Shown here one piece after another: positions 13,571-23,920 of a stretch of DNA of 64,000 bases (position 1 is the first letter of the stretch; every line of letters starts with the position of its first letter). A program made the translations under genes and the position numbers. The stretch spans positions 62,001 to 126,000 of the forward strand of contig JACKJV010000007.1 of assembly GCA_020637775.1 (NCBI GenBank). Direction: 5' to 3'. This DNA is from Brucellaceae bacterium (GTDB lineage: Bacteria; Pseudomonadota; Alphaproteobacteria; Rhizobiales; Rhizobiaceae). A model generated the notes under the pieces. It saw only the letters and a list, made by a program, of their open reading frames with translations, was not told the DNA's origin and did not search any database.

Positions 13571-13620
13571 GAAATAGTCACCGTTATTGCGCTTGTCAGC
13601 CCTGTAGGCTGGTTTAATTT
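13571..13620. promoter_or_regulatory. overlapping divergent promoters (moxR and DUF1285 operons)
   Basis: On the plus strand, TTGTCA (13593-13598), 16 bases, TAATTT (13615-13620) could drive the MoxR operon. On the minus strand, CTGACA (complement of 13594-13599), 17 bases, TATTTC (complement of 13571-13576) could drive the DUF1285 operon. The two -35 boxes overlap almost completely, so the two polymerases would compete. This is motif matching by eye only. Confidence 0.4.
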
Positions 13621-13685
13621 GAGCGAAGGTGCATTCACGCTTGCTGGCAAGCGTCGTGGATTCGGTCGGAAAAAGGAAGTCGCCC

Positions 13686-14693
13686 ATGAGCCTCATGACC
13701 TCAGACAAGCCGCTGAACGAAGCGGAGATGATCGCCGAGGCAGAGGCCGCGCTGGCTGACATCGCCAGGGCGCGCGAAGCGGTGGGCGAGGTCATTTTCG
13801 GCCAGGAAAGCGTGGTCGAGCGCGCCATCGTGGCGCTTCTGGCTGGCGGCCATGCGCTGCTTGTCGGCGTCCCGGGTCTCGCAAAGACCAAGCTTGTCGA
13901 CACCTTGGGCGCGGTCCTCGGCCTCGATGCCCGGCGCATCCAGTTCACGCCCGACCTGATGCCGTCCGACATCCTCGGTTCGGAAGTGATGGAGGAGGAC
14001 GAGAACCGCCGCCGTTCTTTCCGCTTCATCCCCGGCCCGGTCTTCGCCCAGCTTCTCATGGCCGACGAGATCAACCGCGCCTCGCCGCGCACGCAGTCGG
14101 CACTGCTGCAATCCATGCAGGAATACCACGTCACCGTGGCCGGCCACCGGCACGACCTGCCCTCCCCCTTCCACGTGCTTGCCACCCAGAACCCGCTGGA
14201 GCAGGAGGGGACATATCCGCTGCCCGAGGCCCAGCTTGACCGGTTCCTGATGCAGATCGACATCCTTTACCCGGAACTGGAGGCCGAGCGCCGCATCCTT
14301 CTGGAGACCACGGGCACCGGCGATGCGAAGGCCCGCCACGTCATGACCGCCGAACGGCTGGTCGCGATCCAGCAGCTTGTGCGCCGAATGCCCGTTCCCG
14401 AAAGCGTGGTCGAGGCCATCCTGAAACTGGTGCGCTCAGCCCGTCCGGGCAATGGCAATGCCGAGACCGACCGCCACGTCGCCTGGGGTCCGGGTCCGCG
14501 CGCCAGCCAGGCACTCACCCTGTGCGCCCGCGCCCGTGCGCTCTATGATGGCAGGCTCGCGCCTTCGGTTGACGATGTCGCCGCCTTGGCCGAGCCGGTC
14601 TTGCAGCACCGCATGGCACTCACCTTCGCCGCGCGCGCCGAGGGCATGAATGTCCGGTCGGTGATTGCCCGCCTCGCCGAAGAGATCGGCTGA
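13686..14693 (+). CDS. MoxR-family AAA ATPase
   Basis: A 335-residue MoxR-type AAA+ ATPase, thought to act as a chaperone that remodels partner proteins carrying von Willebrand A domains. The Walker A motif is GVPGLAKTK, Walker B is LLMADEINRASP, and sensor 1 is LATQNPLEQEGTYPLPEAQLDRF. The ATG at 13686 (MSLMTSDKPL) has an AAGGAAG ribosome site. It heads a four-gene operon with a DUF58 protein and two large membrane proteins, the standard arrangement for this family. Its stop overlaps the next start by one base. Confidence 0.93.
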   Translation: MSLMTSDKPLNEAEMIAEAEAALADIARAREAVGEVIFGQESVVERAIVALLAGGHALLVGVPGLAKTKLVDTLGAVLGLDARRIQFTPDLMPSDILGSEVMEEDENRRRSFRFIPGPVFAQLLMADEINRASPRTQSALLQSMQEYHVTVAGHRHDLPSPFHVLATQNPLEQEGTYPLPEAQLDRFLMQIDILYPELEAERRILLETTGTGDAKARHVMTAERLVAIQQLVRRMPVPESVVEAILKLVRSARPGNGNAETDRHVAWGPGPRASQALTLCARARALYDGRLAPSVDDVAALAEPVLQHRMALTFAARAEGMNVRSVIARLAEEIG

Positions 14694-15607
14694 TGGCGCC
14701 GCTTGGCGCGATAACCGAGCCTGTTGCCGCGCGCGATGCGCTGGCCCGCGCCCGCCTGCGCGCCTCGCTCGTGCCGGATCTGCTGGTCGAGGCGCGCCGC
14801 ATCGTCTCCACGGTCATTTCCGGCTGGCACGGCCGCCGCAAGCGCGGCATCGGCGAGAATTTCTGGCAATACCGGCCCTATGTCGAGGGCGAGGCCATGT
14901 CGCGGATCGACTGGCGCCGCTCCGCCCGCGACGACCACACCTATGTACGCGACAACGAGTGGGAAGCCGCTCATACCGTCTGGCTCTGGGCCGACCCCTC
15001 GTCCTCAATGCTGTTCAAATCGTCGCTGGCGCCGGTCTCGAAGGAAAGCCGCGCGCTGGTGCTGGCGCTTGCGCTGGCCGAATTGCTGGCCCGGTCCGGC
15101 GAGCGGATCGGCTGGCCGGGCCTGACCGATCCGATTTCGGCACGAAATGCCGCCGAGCGCCTGGCTGAAAGGCTTCTTCACGCGCCTGACCTGCCGGCCC
15201 GGCCCGATTTCACCATGATCCGCCGCTTCTCCGACATCGTCATCGTCTCCGATTTCCTGGACCCCCTGGAGGACATGCGCGCAGCGCTGGAACCTCTGGC
15301 AAGCCGGGGCGTGCGCGCGCACCTGATCGAGGTCTGCGATCCGGCCGAAGAACAGTTTCCCTATGCGGGGCGCACCGAATTCCGCGATCCGGAGACCGGC
15401 GAGAAGCTGCGCGCCGGCCGCGCCGAGGCATTCCGTCAGGACTATGCCGCCCTGTATCTGGCAAGGCGGAACGATCTGGCAGCATGGGCCAGGCGCCTGG
15501 GCTGGAGCTATACCGTCAACCACACCGACCAGCTCGCCTCGCAAGCGCTGGTGTCCGTCCACATGGCCATGAGCGAACCGCAGGCACTGGCGGGAGCCGG
15601 CCGATGA
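14693..15607 (+). CDS. DUF58 domain protein (vWA-like)
   Basis: A 304-residue DUF58 protein, the usual partner of MoxR ATPases. The family motif is seen at GRRKRGIGENFWQYRPYVEGEAMSRIDW (residues about 43-70), followed by WEAAHTVWLWADPSSSM, a von Willebrand A-like strand. It starts on ATG overlapping the moxR stop (TGATG) and ends overlapping the next gene by four bases, so all three are translationally coupled. The role in the cell is not established; stress or envelope integrity is suggested by family literature on Bat/MoxR operons. Confidence 0.9.
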   Translation: MAPLGAITEPVAARDALARARLRASLVPDLLVEARRIVSTVISGWHGRRKRGIGENFWQYRPYVEGEAMSRIDWRRSARDDHTYVRDNEWEAAHTVWLWADPSSSMLFKSSLAPVSKESRALVLALALAELLARSGERIGWPGLTDPISARNAAERLAERLLHAPDLPARPDFTMIRRFSDIVIVSDFLDPLEDMRAALEPLASRGVRAHLIEVCDPAEEQFPYAGRTEFRDPETGEKLRAGRAEAFRQDYAALYLARRNDLAAWARRLGWSYTVNHTDQLASQALVSVHMAMSEPQALAGAGR

Positions 15608-18438
15608 TTGCAGGCTTGCCGCTGGTTTTCACCTCCCCTGCCGTCCTGTTCGGCCTCGCAGCCCTGCCGGTCATCTGGTGGCTCTTGCGCCTCACCCCGC
15701 CGCATCCGCGCGAGGAGGTGTTTCCGCCCTTGCGCATTCTGGCGCGGGTTCTCAAGACCGAGGAAACGCCGCAGAAAAGCCCGTGGTGGCTCACTCTTCT
15801 GCGCCTGATCATGGCCGCCCTCGTGATTTTCGCGCTGGCCGGCCCGGTCTTCAACCCGCGCGATGCGGTCGTTTCAGGCAATGCGCCGCTTGTCCTCGTC
15901 GTTGACAATGGCTGGGCTGCCGCACCTGACTGGGAGCGCCGCCGGCAAACCGCCGAAACCCTTGTGGGAGACGCCGGCGAAGCCGGAATTCCGGTCATCC
16001 TGGCGCTGACCGCCGAGAAGGCAAATACCGGCATCGGCCCGTTCGATGCCGCCACCGCGCGCGATCGTCTCGCCGCCGCGCAACCGCGGCCCGTGCCGGT
16101 GGACCGTGTAACCGCCTTCGCACGCATTGCCGAAACCCTGGACGACCAGACCGGTGTCACCCTGGCCCTGTTGACGGACGGGCTTGGATCGGAAGGCGAC
16201 AGCGCGGCGTTCGCGCAATTGCAGGGTCTGGCCCCCGAGACGGTGATCTGGGCGGATAGCCGTTCCGGGGCGCTGACCGGCATCTCGCGCACCCGGAACG
16301 ATGCCGCCGCGCTCACTGCCACCGTGATCCGCCCCTCTGGCGATTCCGGTCCGGCGCTGGCCACGCTCTACGCCCTTGACGACAAGGGCCGGCGCATCGG
16401 CGAGGCACAGGCCGCCTTCCGCCCCGGCGACACACAGGCGCAGGCGGTTTTCGAGGCGCCCTTCGAATTGCGCAACGACTACGCCGCCATCGTGGTGGAG
16501 GGTGCCGGTCAGGCGGCGGCCACGCGCGTGCTCGATGACAATTCCCGGCGCCGCCGTGTAGCCCTGATTTCCGCCTCGGAGGCCGATCAGGCCCAGCCGC
16601 TCCTGTCGCCGCTCTACTATATCCGCCGGGCGCTGGCGCCGTTTGCCGATCTCGTCGAGCCGCAGACCAACGACCTCAATCAGGCAATACCCGAAATCCT
16701 CGACCAGAAACCGGCGGTCATCGTCATGTCGGATATCGGCGTCATTCCGGATGCTGCCCGCATGGCGCTCGCCGACTGGGTGGAAGGCGGCGGAACGCTG
16801 GTCCGCTTTGCCGGCCCGCGCCTGGCCGGCACGCCGGAAGCAGACGATCTCCTGCCTGTGCGGTTGCGCTCGGGCGAGCGGGCGCTTGGCGGCTCGCTGT
16901 CATGGACGGAGCCGCAGCCTGTCGCCGAATTCCCGGCCACGGGCGGGTTTGCCGGCCTGACGCCGCCGCGCGAGGTCACGGTCTCGCGGCAGGTGCTGGC
17001 CGAACCGGAGCCCGGCATCGTCGAGCGGACATGGGCAGCGCTCGGCGACGGCACGCCGCTGGTCACGGGCGGCCCGCGCGGTGACGGCACGATCGTGCTC
17101 TTCCACGTCACGCCCGAAGCGACGTGGTCCAACCTGCCCATTTCAGGCACCTTCGTGGAGATGCTGCGCCGCATCGTGCAATTCTCGCGAAACCAGGGCG
17201 CGTTGGCGGTCGCATCCGCCGGCCAGGTGGCCGCCACACTGGCGCCCTGGCGCATGATCGCGGCCAGCGGTGCGCTTGTGCCCCCGCCCCCGGATGCCCG
17301 GCCACTGGATCTCTCCGCCGGCCTCCCGCCGGTCACGCTGGAACATCCCCCCGGCCTTTATGGCACAGAGGATGGGGTCGTTGCGCGCAACCTGTTGCCG
17401 GAGGATGCCGTGCTGACGCCCATCGCACGTCCGCAATTCGGTGCGGCGGTGACCGCCATCGGCTATGGCGCCGACGAATCGGCCTCGCTGAAAGGACCGT
17501 TGCTCGCCGCTGCCGCAGCTCTTCTGGCCGTCGATACCCTCATTGTCTTCTGGCTTTCCGGCCTGATGACCCGACGCCCGCGCCGCACGGCAACGGCTGC
17601 ACTCCTGCTCGCCCTGGCCGGCACGCTGGCCATGCCGCCAACGGCAATGGATGCCCGCGCGCAGGAGGCAAACGACCAGCGGCCCGGCGACGCCGAAGCG
17701 ATCGCCGCCATCGAGCAGACGCGCCTTGCCTACGTGATCACCGGGAATGGCAGCATTGACGCGGTCTCGCGTGCCGGCCTGCGCGGCCTGTCCGAATTCC
17801 TGATCCGCAAGACCGCGCTCGAACCGGGAGACCCGGTCGGCGTGGATATCGCGACGGATGAACTGGCCTTCTATCCGATCATATACTGGCCGGTGGATGC
17901 GAATGTACCGGTGCCGCCGCCCGGCGCCCTGGCCCGCATCGATGCATACATGCAGCAGGGCGGCACAGTTCTTTTCGACACGCGCGATGCCTATTCGGCC
18001 GGCTTCGGCGGCAGTGCCACGTCGCCAGCCACCCAGCGGCTGCGTGAAATCCTGTCATCCATGAACGTTCCGGCGCTCGAACCCGTGCCGCCCGATCACG
18101 TGCTGACCAAGTCGTTCTACATCCTGGCCGGTTTTCCTGGCCGCTATTCCGCTTCGCCGCTCTGGGTCGAGGCATCGCTGAACGCGGACAGCGACGAGGA
18201 CAGGCCGGTCCGCACCGGCGACGGCGTTTCGCCGATCCTGATCACCGGCAACGACCTTGCCGGCGCCTGGGCCGTTGACTCCAATGGCGATTTCCTGCTG
18301 CCGACCGTGCCCAACAACCCGCTGCAGCGCAGCTATGCCTATCGCGCCGGGGTGAACATCATGATGTACATGCTGACCGGCAACTACAAGGCCGACCAGG
18401 TTCACATCCCGGCCCTGCTCGAACGGCTCGGACAGTGA
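15604..18438 (+). CDS. large membrane protein with BatA N-terminus and DUF4159 C-terminus
   Basis: A 944-residue envelope protein. The N-terminus has the BatA-type membrane pair: PAVLFGLAALPVIWWLLRL then, after PPLRILARVL, a second helix LIMAALVIFALAGPVF. A large extracytoplasmic part follows, including a stretch that looks like a glutamine-amidotransferase-like fold. A further membrane helix around residues 640-660 leads into a C-terminal DUF4159 region containing DELAFYPIIYWPV and GGTVLFDTRDAY. It is coupled to the DUF58 gene (ATGA, 15604-15607). Such proteins always travel with MoxR and DUF58; the biochemical role is unknown. Confidence 0.87.
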   Translation: MIAGLPLVFTSPAVLFGLAALPVIWWLLRLTPPHPREEVFPPLRILARVLKTEETPQKSPWWLTLLRLIMAALVIFALAGPVFNPRDAVVSGNAPLVLVVDNGWAAAPDWERRRQTAETLVGDAGEAGIPVILALTAEKANTGIGPFDAATARDRLAAAQPRPVPVDRVTAFARIAETLDDQTGVTLALLTDGLGSEGDSAAFAQLQGLAPETVIWADSRSGALTGISRTRNDAAALTATVIRPSGDSGPALATLYALDDKGRRIGEAQAAFRPGDTQAQAVFEAPFELRNDYAAIVVEGAGQAAATRVLDDNSRRRRVALISASEADQAQPLLSPLYYIRRALAPFADLVEPQTNDLNQAIPEILDQKPAVIVMSDIGVIPDAARMALADWVEGGGTLVRFAGPRLAGTPEADDLLPVRLRSGERALGGSLSWTEPQPVAEFPATGGFAGLTPPREVTVSRQVLAEPEPGIVERTWAALGDGTPLVTGGPRGDGTIVLFHVTPEATWSNLPISGTFVEMLRRIVQFSRNQGALAVASAGQVAATLAPWRMIAASGALVPPPPDARPLDLSAGLPPVTLEHPPGLYGTEDGVVARNLLPEDAVLTPIARPQFGAAVTAIGYGADESASLKGPLLAAAAALLAVDTLIVFWLSGLMTRRPRRTATAALLLALAGTLAMPPTAMDARAQEANDQRPGDAEAIAAIEQTRLAYVITGNGSIDAVSRAGLRGLSEFLIRKTALEPGDPVGVDIATDELAFYPIIYWPVDANVPVPPPGALARIDAYMQQGGTVLFDTRDAYSAGFGGSATSPATQRLREILSSMNVPALEPVPPDHVLTKSFYILAGFPGRYSASPLWVEASLNADSDEDRPVRTGDGVSPILITGNDLAGAWAVDSNGDFLLPTVPNNPLQRSYAYRAGVNIMMYMLTGNYKADQVHIPALLERLGQ

Positions 18439-18448
18439 GGCAGCGCCC

Positions 18449-20515
18449 ATGAACCAGGTCTCCGTCTCCTTCGAACCGCTACTGGCATGGCCCTGGCTGG
18501 TGGCTGCGGCCGCGGTTCTGGCACTGCTGGCATTCGCGGGAATTGCGCTCGGCCAGCGCGGCGCCTGGGTTCGCGCCACCGCCATGACCGCCCTGCTGCT
18601 GGCACTGGCCAACCCTGTCCTGCTGGAAGAGGAGCGCGACCCGGTGAAAAGCGTTGTCGGCATCATCGTCGACCGCAGCCAGAGCCAGGACATCGGCGAG
18701 CGCAATGCGCAAGCCAGCGCCGCGCTGGAAGCGCTGAAGGCCCGCCTTGCCCGCTTTCCGGAATTCGAACTGCGGATCGCCGAGGCCGGGCGCGGCGACC
18801 GCGCCGACGAGCGTGTCGAAACACGGCTTTTCGGCGCGCTGTCGGGCCTGCTTTCCGATGTGCCGCCCTCGCGCGTGGCCGGCGGCATTCTCATCACCGA
18901 CGGGCAGGTCCACGACGTGCCTGGAGACCTTCAGGCGCTCGGCTTCAACGCCCCCGTGCACGGCCTGATCACTGGCGAGGCGGACGAATTCGACCGGCGC
19001 GTCCGCTTTGTCGAAGCGCCGCGTTTCGGAATTGCCGGAAAGCCGCTGGAAATGACCTATGAGGTCACCGATACGGGCGATGGAGGCGGCACCGTATCGG
19101 TCGAGGTGCGCATCAACGGCGATCTGGTGACGACAGAAGAGGCCGTGCCAGGCGCCGCCATGCCGCTGGAAATCATCGTGCCGAACGGCGGCCGCAACAT
19201 CGTCGAACTCTCCATTCCGCGCGCCGGCGACGAAGTGACCCCGGCCAATAACCGGGCCGTCGCCGTCGTCGATGGCATCCGCGAAAACCTGCGCGTGCTC
19301 CTCGTGTCAGGCGAACCGCATGCCGGCGAACGGACCTGGCGCAATCTCCTGAAGTCCGATGCCTCGGTCGATCTGGTCCATTTCACCATCCTGCGTCCGC
19401 CCGAAAAGCAGGACGGAACGCCAATCAACGAATTGTCGCTGATCGCCTTTCCCACGCGCGAGCTCTTCGTCGAGAAGATCGACGATTTCGATCTGATCAT
19501 CCTCGACCGCTATCAGCACCGCGACGTTCTCCCGGTCCTCTACTATGACTACATCGCCCAATATGTGCAGAACGGCGGCGCGCTGCTCGTGGCTGCGGGG
19601 CCGGAATATGCAGGCGAGCAATCCATTGCCCGCACCCCTCTTCTGCCGGCCCTGCCCGCCATGCCGACAGGCCAGGTGATCGACCAGGCCTTCCACCCGC
19701 GCCTGACGGAAACCGGCGAACGCCACCCCGTGACGCGCGGCCTCGATGGCGCGGCCAGCGAGCCGCCGCAATGGAGCCGCTGGTTCCGCCAGGTGGCGGT
19801 CGACCAGCCGCAGGGCGAGGTGGTCATGCGCGGCGTCGGCGAACGGCCGCTGCTCATCCTCAACCGCTATGGCGAGGGCCGTGTCGCGCAATTGCTCTCC
19901 GATCAGGGCTGGCTCTGGGCGCGCGGCTTCGAGGGCGGCGGCCCGCACGTCGCCCTGTACCGCAGGATCGCCCACTGGCTGATGCGCGAGCCGGAACTGG
20001 AGGAAGAGCGCCTGACCGCAAACGGGCGCGGAATGATGCTGAACATCCGCCGTCAGACCATGGCCGACGAAGCCGGTTCGGCAACGGTCATCCTGCCTTC
20101 GGGCAAGACGACCGAAGTGCCGCTGACCGCGCAATCGCCCGGAATCTTCTCCGGGGAACTGGAAGGCAACGAGATCGGCCTTTACCAGGTGGCCAATGAC
20201 GATCTGGTGGCACTGGCCCATGTCGGGCCGGTCAACGCGCCGGAATTCGCCGAAACCGTTTCCACGACAACGAAACTGCAGCCGCTTGCCAGGGCCAGCG
20301 GCGGCGCTTTGCACCGGATTGCCGATGGCCGCCTGCCGGGAATTGTCCCGGTTCGTGCCGGCGCACCTGCTTCCGGGCGCGATTGGCTGGGACTGCGTTC
20401 ATCGGGCGAAAGCGTGTTGCGCTCGCTCAACCGCACTCCGCTTTTTGCCGGCTTTCTCGGCCTCGCCCTGCTGCTCTTCGCGCTGGGCACCATGTGGTGG
20501 CGGGAAGGAAAATAG
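18449..20515 (+). CDS. large membrane protein of the MoxR operon
   Basis: A 688-residue protein with two N-terminal membrane helices (about 14-32 and 40-54), a long periplasmic domain and a C-terminal helix (about 662-682) followed by WWREGK. The segment SVVGIIVDRSQSQDIGERN looks like a von Willebrand A start with DxSxS-type metal site. GGALLVAAGPEYAG and the following part resemble a class I amidotransferase-like fold without a clear catalytic cysteine. It lies ten bases after the DUF4159 gene and ends the operon. No enzymatic function is claimed. Confidence 0.85.
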   Translation: MNQVSVSFEPLLAWPWLVAAAAVLALLAFAGIALGQRGAWVRATAMTALLLALANPVLLEEERDPVKSVVGIIVDRSQSQDIGERNAQASAALEALKARLARFPEFELRIAEAGRGDRADERVETRLFGALSGLLSDVPPSRVAGGILITDGQVHDVPGDLQALGFNAPVHGLITGEADEFDRRVRFVEAPRFGIAGKPLEMTYEVTDTGDGGGTVSVEVRINGDLVTTEEAVPGAAMPLEIIVPNGGRNIVELSIPRAGDEVTPANNRAVAVVDGIRENLRVLLVSGEPHAGERTWRNLLKSDASVDLVHFTILRPPEKQDGTPINELSLIAFPTRELFVEKIDDFDLIILDRYQHRDVLPVLYYDYIAQYVQNGGALLVAAGPEYAGEQSIARTPLLPALPAMPTGQVIDQAFHPRLTETGERHPVTRGLDGAASEPPQWSRWFRQVAVDQPQGEVVMRGVGERPLLILNRYGEGRVAQLLSDQGWLWARGFEGGGPHVALYRRIAHWLMREPELEEERLTANGRGMMLNIRRQTMADEAGSATVILPSGKTTEVPLTAQSPGIFSGELEGNEIGLYQVANDDLVALAHVGPVNAPEFAETVSTTTKLQPLARASGGALHRIADGRLPGIVPVRAGAPASGRDWLGLRSSGESVLRSLNRTPLFAGFLGLALLLFALGTMWWREGK

Positions 20516-20597
20516 GCCGGGTGTCCGGCGCAGCCGGAACGCGGCCCTTCACCGCGGGCGCCGGCCGGCAAATCACACCGTCCGGCGCCTGCGCTTG

Positions 20598-21674
20598 TCA
20601 GGCAACCCGTCGATTGCGCATCGGCAGGACGACTGCCCCGTCCGGCATCTCGCTGATGATCAGTTCCAGATCAGGCAGGCAGGCTTCCATCGCCGCGACG
20701 CAATCCGGGTCGAACCGCTTGCCGCCTTCGCTGCGGATATAGCGCACGGTCTTCTCGATCGACCAGGCTTCCTTGTACATGCGCTTGGCCGTCAACGCGT
20801 CGAACACGTCGGCGACCGCGGCAATGCGCGCGGATTCCGGAATGGCCTTGCCCGCCAGCCTGCGCGGATAGCCGTTTCCGTCCCACCGTTCATGATGGGC
20901 GTGGGCGATTTCCTCTGCCAGGTTCAGCAGGCGCGACGAGGATCCCGCCAGGATCTGCGATCCGATGGTCGTGTGCGTCTGCATGTGCGCCCGCTCGTCA
21001 TCAGACAGCGGGCCCGGCTTGTCGATCACGGTTTCGCGGATGCCGACCTTGCCGATATCGTGCATCACCGCGGCAAGGCGGATGTCGCGGCAGAAATCGG
21101 GGTGATGGCCAAGCTGGCGGGCAAGCCGCTCGGCAATGCGCGCCATGCGCACCATATGCGCCGATGTCTCGTCATCCTTGTAGCCGGCGGCCATGGAAAG
21201 CCGGTGGATGATTTCCTCTTCGCGCTGGCGGATCATGCCGGTCGCCTGGTTCACCTCTTCGCGCAGCCAGCCCGCCCTGTCCTCCAGCTTGCGCTGGGCA
21301 AGACGCAGGCGGACAAGGTTCTTGATCCGCGCGCGGAACTCGATCGGCTCGATCGGCTTGTTGAGAAAATCGATGACGCCGGTGTTGATCGCCTCCATGC
21401 GAACAGGGGAATCCCGGTCTGCGGTGATCATCACCACCGGCTTGTGGGCATGGCGGTGATGGGAAAGCAGTCGCTCGGTCAATTCGATGCCATTGATGCC
21501 GGGCATCAGGTAGTCGATCACCGCGATGTCGAAATCCTCGATGTCGATATTGTCGGTGAAGGCAACGGCATCGTCATAGATGACGGCCTCGCAATTCTCG
21601 ATCTTGGCGACGAGCTTTTTCATGAGACCAAGCGTTGTCAGGCTGTCGTCGACGATCAGGATACGGGTTTTCAT
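20598..21674 (-). CDS. response regulator with HD-GYP phosphodiesterase domain
   Basis: A 358-residue output protein. An N-terminal receiver domain (phospho-acceptor Asp54, conserved Lys in LNKP near 106) is joined by a coiled-coil-like linker (about 120-155) to an HD-GYP domain with HD at 205-206 and the full HHERWDGNGYP motif at 260-270, so it should hydrolyse cyclic di-GMP. The upstream kinase gene ends just before it. The ATG at 21674 is preferred; an in-frame GTG at 21686 would overlap the kinase stop (GTGA). It is the last gene of the three-gene signalling operon and the probable target of the kinase phosphorelay. Confidence 0.93.
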   Translation of the reverse strand: MKTRILIVDDSLTTLGLMKKLVAKIENCEAVIYDDAVAFTDNIDIEDFDIAVIDYLMPGINGIELTERLLSHHRHAHKPVVMITADRDSPVRMEAINTGVIDFLNKPIEPIEFRARIKNLVRLRLAQRKLEDRAGWLREEVNQATGMIRQREEEIIHRLSMAAGYKDDETSAHMVRMARIAERLARQLGHHPDFCRDIRLAAVMHDIGKVGIRETVIDKPGPLSDDERAHMQTHTTIGSQILAGSSSRLLNLAEEIAHAHHERWDGNGYPRRLAGKAIPESARIAAVADVFDALTAKRMYKEAWSIEKTVRYIRSEGGKRFDPDCVAAMEACLPDLELIISEMPDGAVVLPMRNRRVA

Positions 21675-21682
21675 GGCAAGTC

Positions 21683-23920
21683 TCACTTCTGCAGCCGGTT
21701 GGCGATCTTGAGCGCGTCGACGCGCGCGGCGATCTGGTAGACGGTTGAATTGTCGAGTTCGCTTTCGCGCCGGGCCTGCGCATATTTTGCAAGACCGGTG
21801 AAGCCGAGCGTGGAGGCTGCGCCCTTCAGCGTATGCAGGGCGCGGTCGGCCCGGTCGGGATCGCCGGTTCCCATGGCCTCGTTCAGGTCGTCCAGGATGT
21901 TGGAGCAGTCCTCGATGAAGTCGCCGACGAGATCGCCATAGCCGTCCTCGCCGATGGCATCGACGAGTTCCTCCACGATACCCTCATCGACTTCGGCGAG
22001 ATCGACCTTGGACAGGCCTGCACCGCTGGAATCGTCATCGGCCCGGTAAGTGGCGTGCATGGCTGTGCCTTTCTCCTGACTGGTGGGGGCATCCGACAGG
22101 ATCGACCGGAACCTGCCGAAGGAAACGGGTTTTGCCGCAAAGGCGTTCATGCCGGCCCTGAAACAGCGTTCACGGTCGCGGTCCGAGGCATTCGCCGTCA
22201 TCGCCACGATCCAGGTCTGCGCATTGAACCGCGAGGCCCGGCGGATTTCCTCGGTGGCCGTGACACCGTCCATGCCGGGCATCTGCATGTCCATCAGGAT
22301 GATGTCGTAGTGGCGCTCGTTGGCCATGCGCACGCCGGCTTCGCCATCGTCGGCGACATCCACCTGCTGGCCCAGTTTCTCCAGGAAGCGGCAGGCAACC
22401 GCCTGATTGACCTTGTTGTCCTCGACAAGAAGGATGGCAAGCTTCGGCAGTTCCTTTTCGGTTGCCGCCGTCTCGGTCGCCAGTTCGTTCTTGTCCGCAA
22501 CCCCCACGGGCACCTCGAACCAGAAGGTCGAGCCCTTGCCCAATTCGCTTTCGAGGCCGATTTCGCCGCCGAGCCCTTCCACGATGCCCTTGCAGATCGC
22601 CAGGCCGAGCCCGGTCCCGCCATAGCGGCGCCCGATCGTGCCGTCGACCTGATGGAACGGCTGGAAGAGCTTCACGCGCGCCTCCTCGTCGATGCCGATG
22701 CCGGTATCGGTCACCTCGAAGCGCAACCGGCTCGTCTCGCCGCCATGCACATCGCGGATCCGGATCAGGATCTTGCCGTCACGCGTGAACTTGACGGCAT
22801 TGCTGACCAGGTTGAGCAAAACGCGGCGCAGCTTGTAGGGATCGCTGACATAGCCCTTGCGCGCGATGCCGTCCTCGAAATCGATGGTCAGGGTGTCGTT
22901 CTGTTCGCGGGCGCGCCCATCCATGATCTTGGGAACATCGTTGACGATGTCCTCCAGCCGGAAGGCGATCAGCTCGAATTCCAGCTTGCCATGCTCCATC
23001 TTGGCGAAGTCAAGGATTTCATTGATGCTTTCCAGGAGGGCCTCACCCGACGTACGGATGACCTGCACCGAATTTGCCTGCTCCTTGCTCAGTCCGGCAT
23101 CGTGCAGCAGTTCCGCCATGCCGAGAATGGCGTTGAGCGGCGTGCGGATCTCGTGGCCCATCGTGGCCATGAATTCCGACTTGGCCTGGTTGCCGGCTTC
23201 GGCCGCGCGATAGGCCTGCTGCATTTCCTCTGCAATGGATTCGATATGCTCGCCGGCGCTGCGGACCAGCCGCAATTGCCGGATGAGGTTGACGATCAAG
23301 AGCCCGACGACGACGAGAAGGGCGAAGGCCAGGACGCCTGCGAATTGCTGCAGACGCAGCATTTCCGCGCGCGAATCGGCGCGCGAGGCCGACACCGCGG
23401 CATTGGTGCGCATGAGCAGGGTCCCGGTCGCCTTCTGGAGTTCCTGCAGTTTCGCCCGCGTCCGCGTGGTGGCCTCCGCATCCAGCGGCTCGCCACCAGC
23501 AATGGCTTTCACCGTCGGCTCCAGTCCAAGAATGAGGTTTCCGGCACGCCGGCGCATGTCCTGGATGACCGGATTGTCCTCGAAATAGTCTCCATAGTCG
23601 GACTTCAGCAGAACGGTCAGGCGCGAATAGAGGATGTCATAGCGCAGGCTCAGGCTGTCATCGCTTGCCGGCCGGGTCCCGTCGGCGGCCAGCCCCGCAT
23701 TGAAGCTTTCGCGCAGGCGCATGGTTTCGCGGTCCACCTGATAGACCGCCCAGAGCGCATCCTCGCGGATGCTGGCCTGCATCTCGTCCTGAAGCGTGGA
23801 TATGTGAAAGAAAAGGCCAGCCAGCGTCACCATCAGGCCGATGGTGATCGCGAGAAGATAGCGGCTCGCCGTACCGCTATGCTTGACAAGCCATTTGCTT
23901 CTTTCAAGGGAAGAATTCAC
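21683..23920 (-). CDS. hybrid sensor histidine kinase with HPt domain
   Basis: A 745-residue membrane sensor. Two membrane helices (about 21-40 and 193-213) enclose a mainly helical periplasmic domain. Then follow HisKA (His256 in [14 protein letters not shown]), the ATPase domain (N box [11 protein letters not shown]1 DTGIGI, G2 GGTGLGL), a receiver (Asp544 in [12 protein letters not shown]) and an HPt domain (His696 in LHTLKGAAS). The complete phosphorelay His-Asp-His can thus pass phosphate to the next gene's receiver. The GTG start at 23920 overlaps the upstream gene's stop (GTGA). The ligand is unknown; the neighbouring periplasmic protein is a candidate partner. Confidence 0.93.
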   Translation of the reverse strand: MNSSLERSKWLVKHSGTASRYLLAITIGLMVTLAGLFFHISTLQDEMQASIREDALWAVYQVDRETMRLRESFNAGLAADGTRPASDDSLSLRYDILYSRLTVLLKSDYGDYFEDNPVIQDMRRRAGNLILGLEPTVKAIAGGEPLDAEATTRTRAKLQELQKATGTLLMRTNAAVSASRADSRAEMLRLQQFAGVLAFALLVVVGLLIVNLIRQLRLVRSAGEHIESIAEEMQQAYRAAEAGNQAKSEFMATMGHEIRTPLNAILGMAELLHDAGLSKEQANSVQVIRTSGEALLESINEILDFAKMEHGKLEFELIAFRLEDIVNDVPKIMDGRAREQNDTLTIDFEDGIARKGYVSDPYKLRRVLLNLVSNAVKFTRDGKILIRIRDVHGGETSRLRFEVTDTGIGIDEEARVKLFQPFHQVDGTIGRRYGGTGLGLAICKGIVEGLGGEIGLESELGKGSTFWFEVPVGVADKNELATETAATEKELPKLAILLVEDNKVNQAVACRFLEKLGQQVDVADDGEAGVRMANERHYDIILMDMQMPGMDGVTATEEIRRASRFNAQTWIVAMTANASDRDRERCFRAGMNAFAAKPVSFGRFRSILSDAPTSQEKGTAMHATYRADDDSSGAGLSKVDLAEVDEGIVEELVDAIGEDGYGDLVGDFIEDCSNILDDLNEAMGTGDPDRADRALHTLKGAASTLGFTGLAKYAQARRESELDNSTVYQIAARVDALKIANRLQK

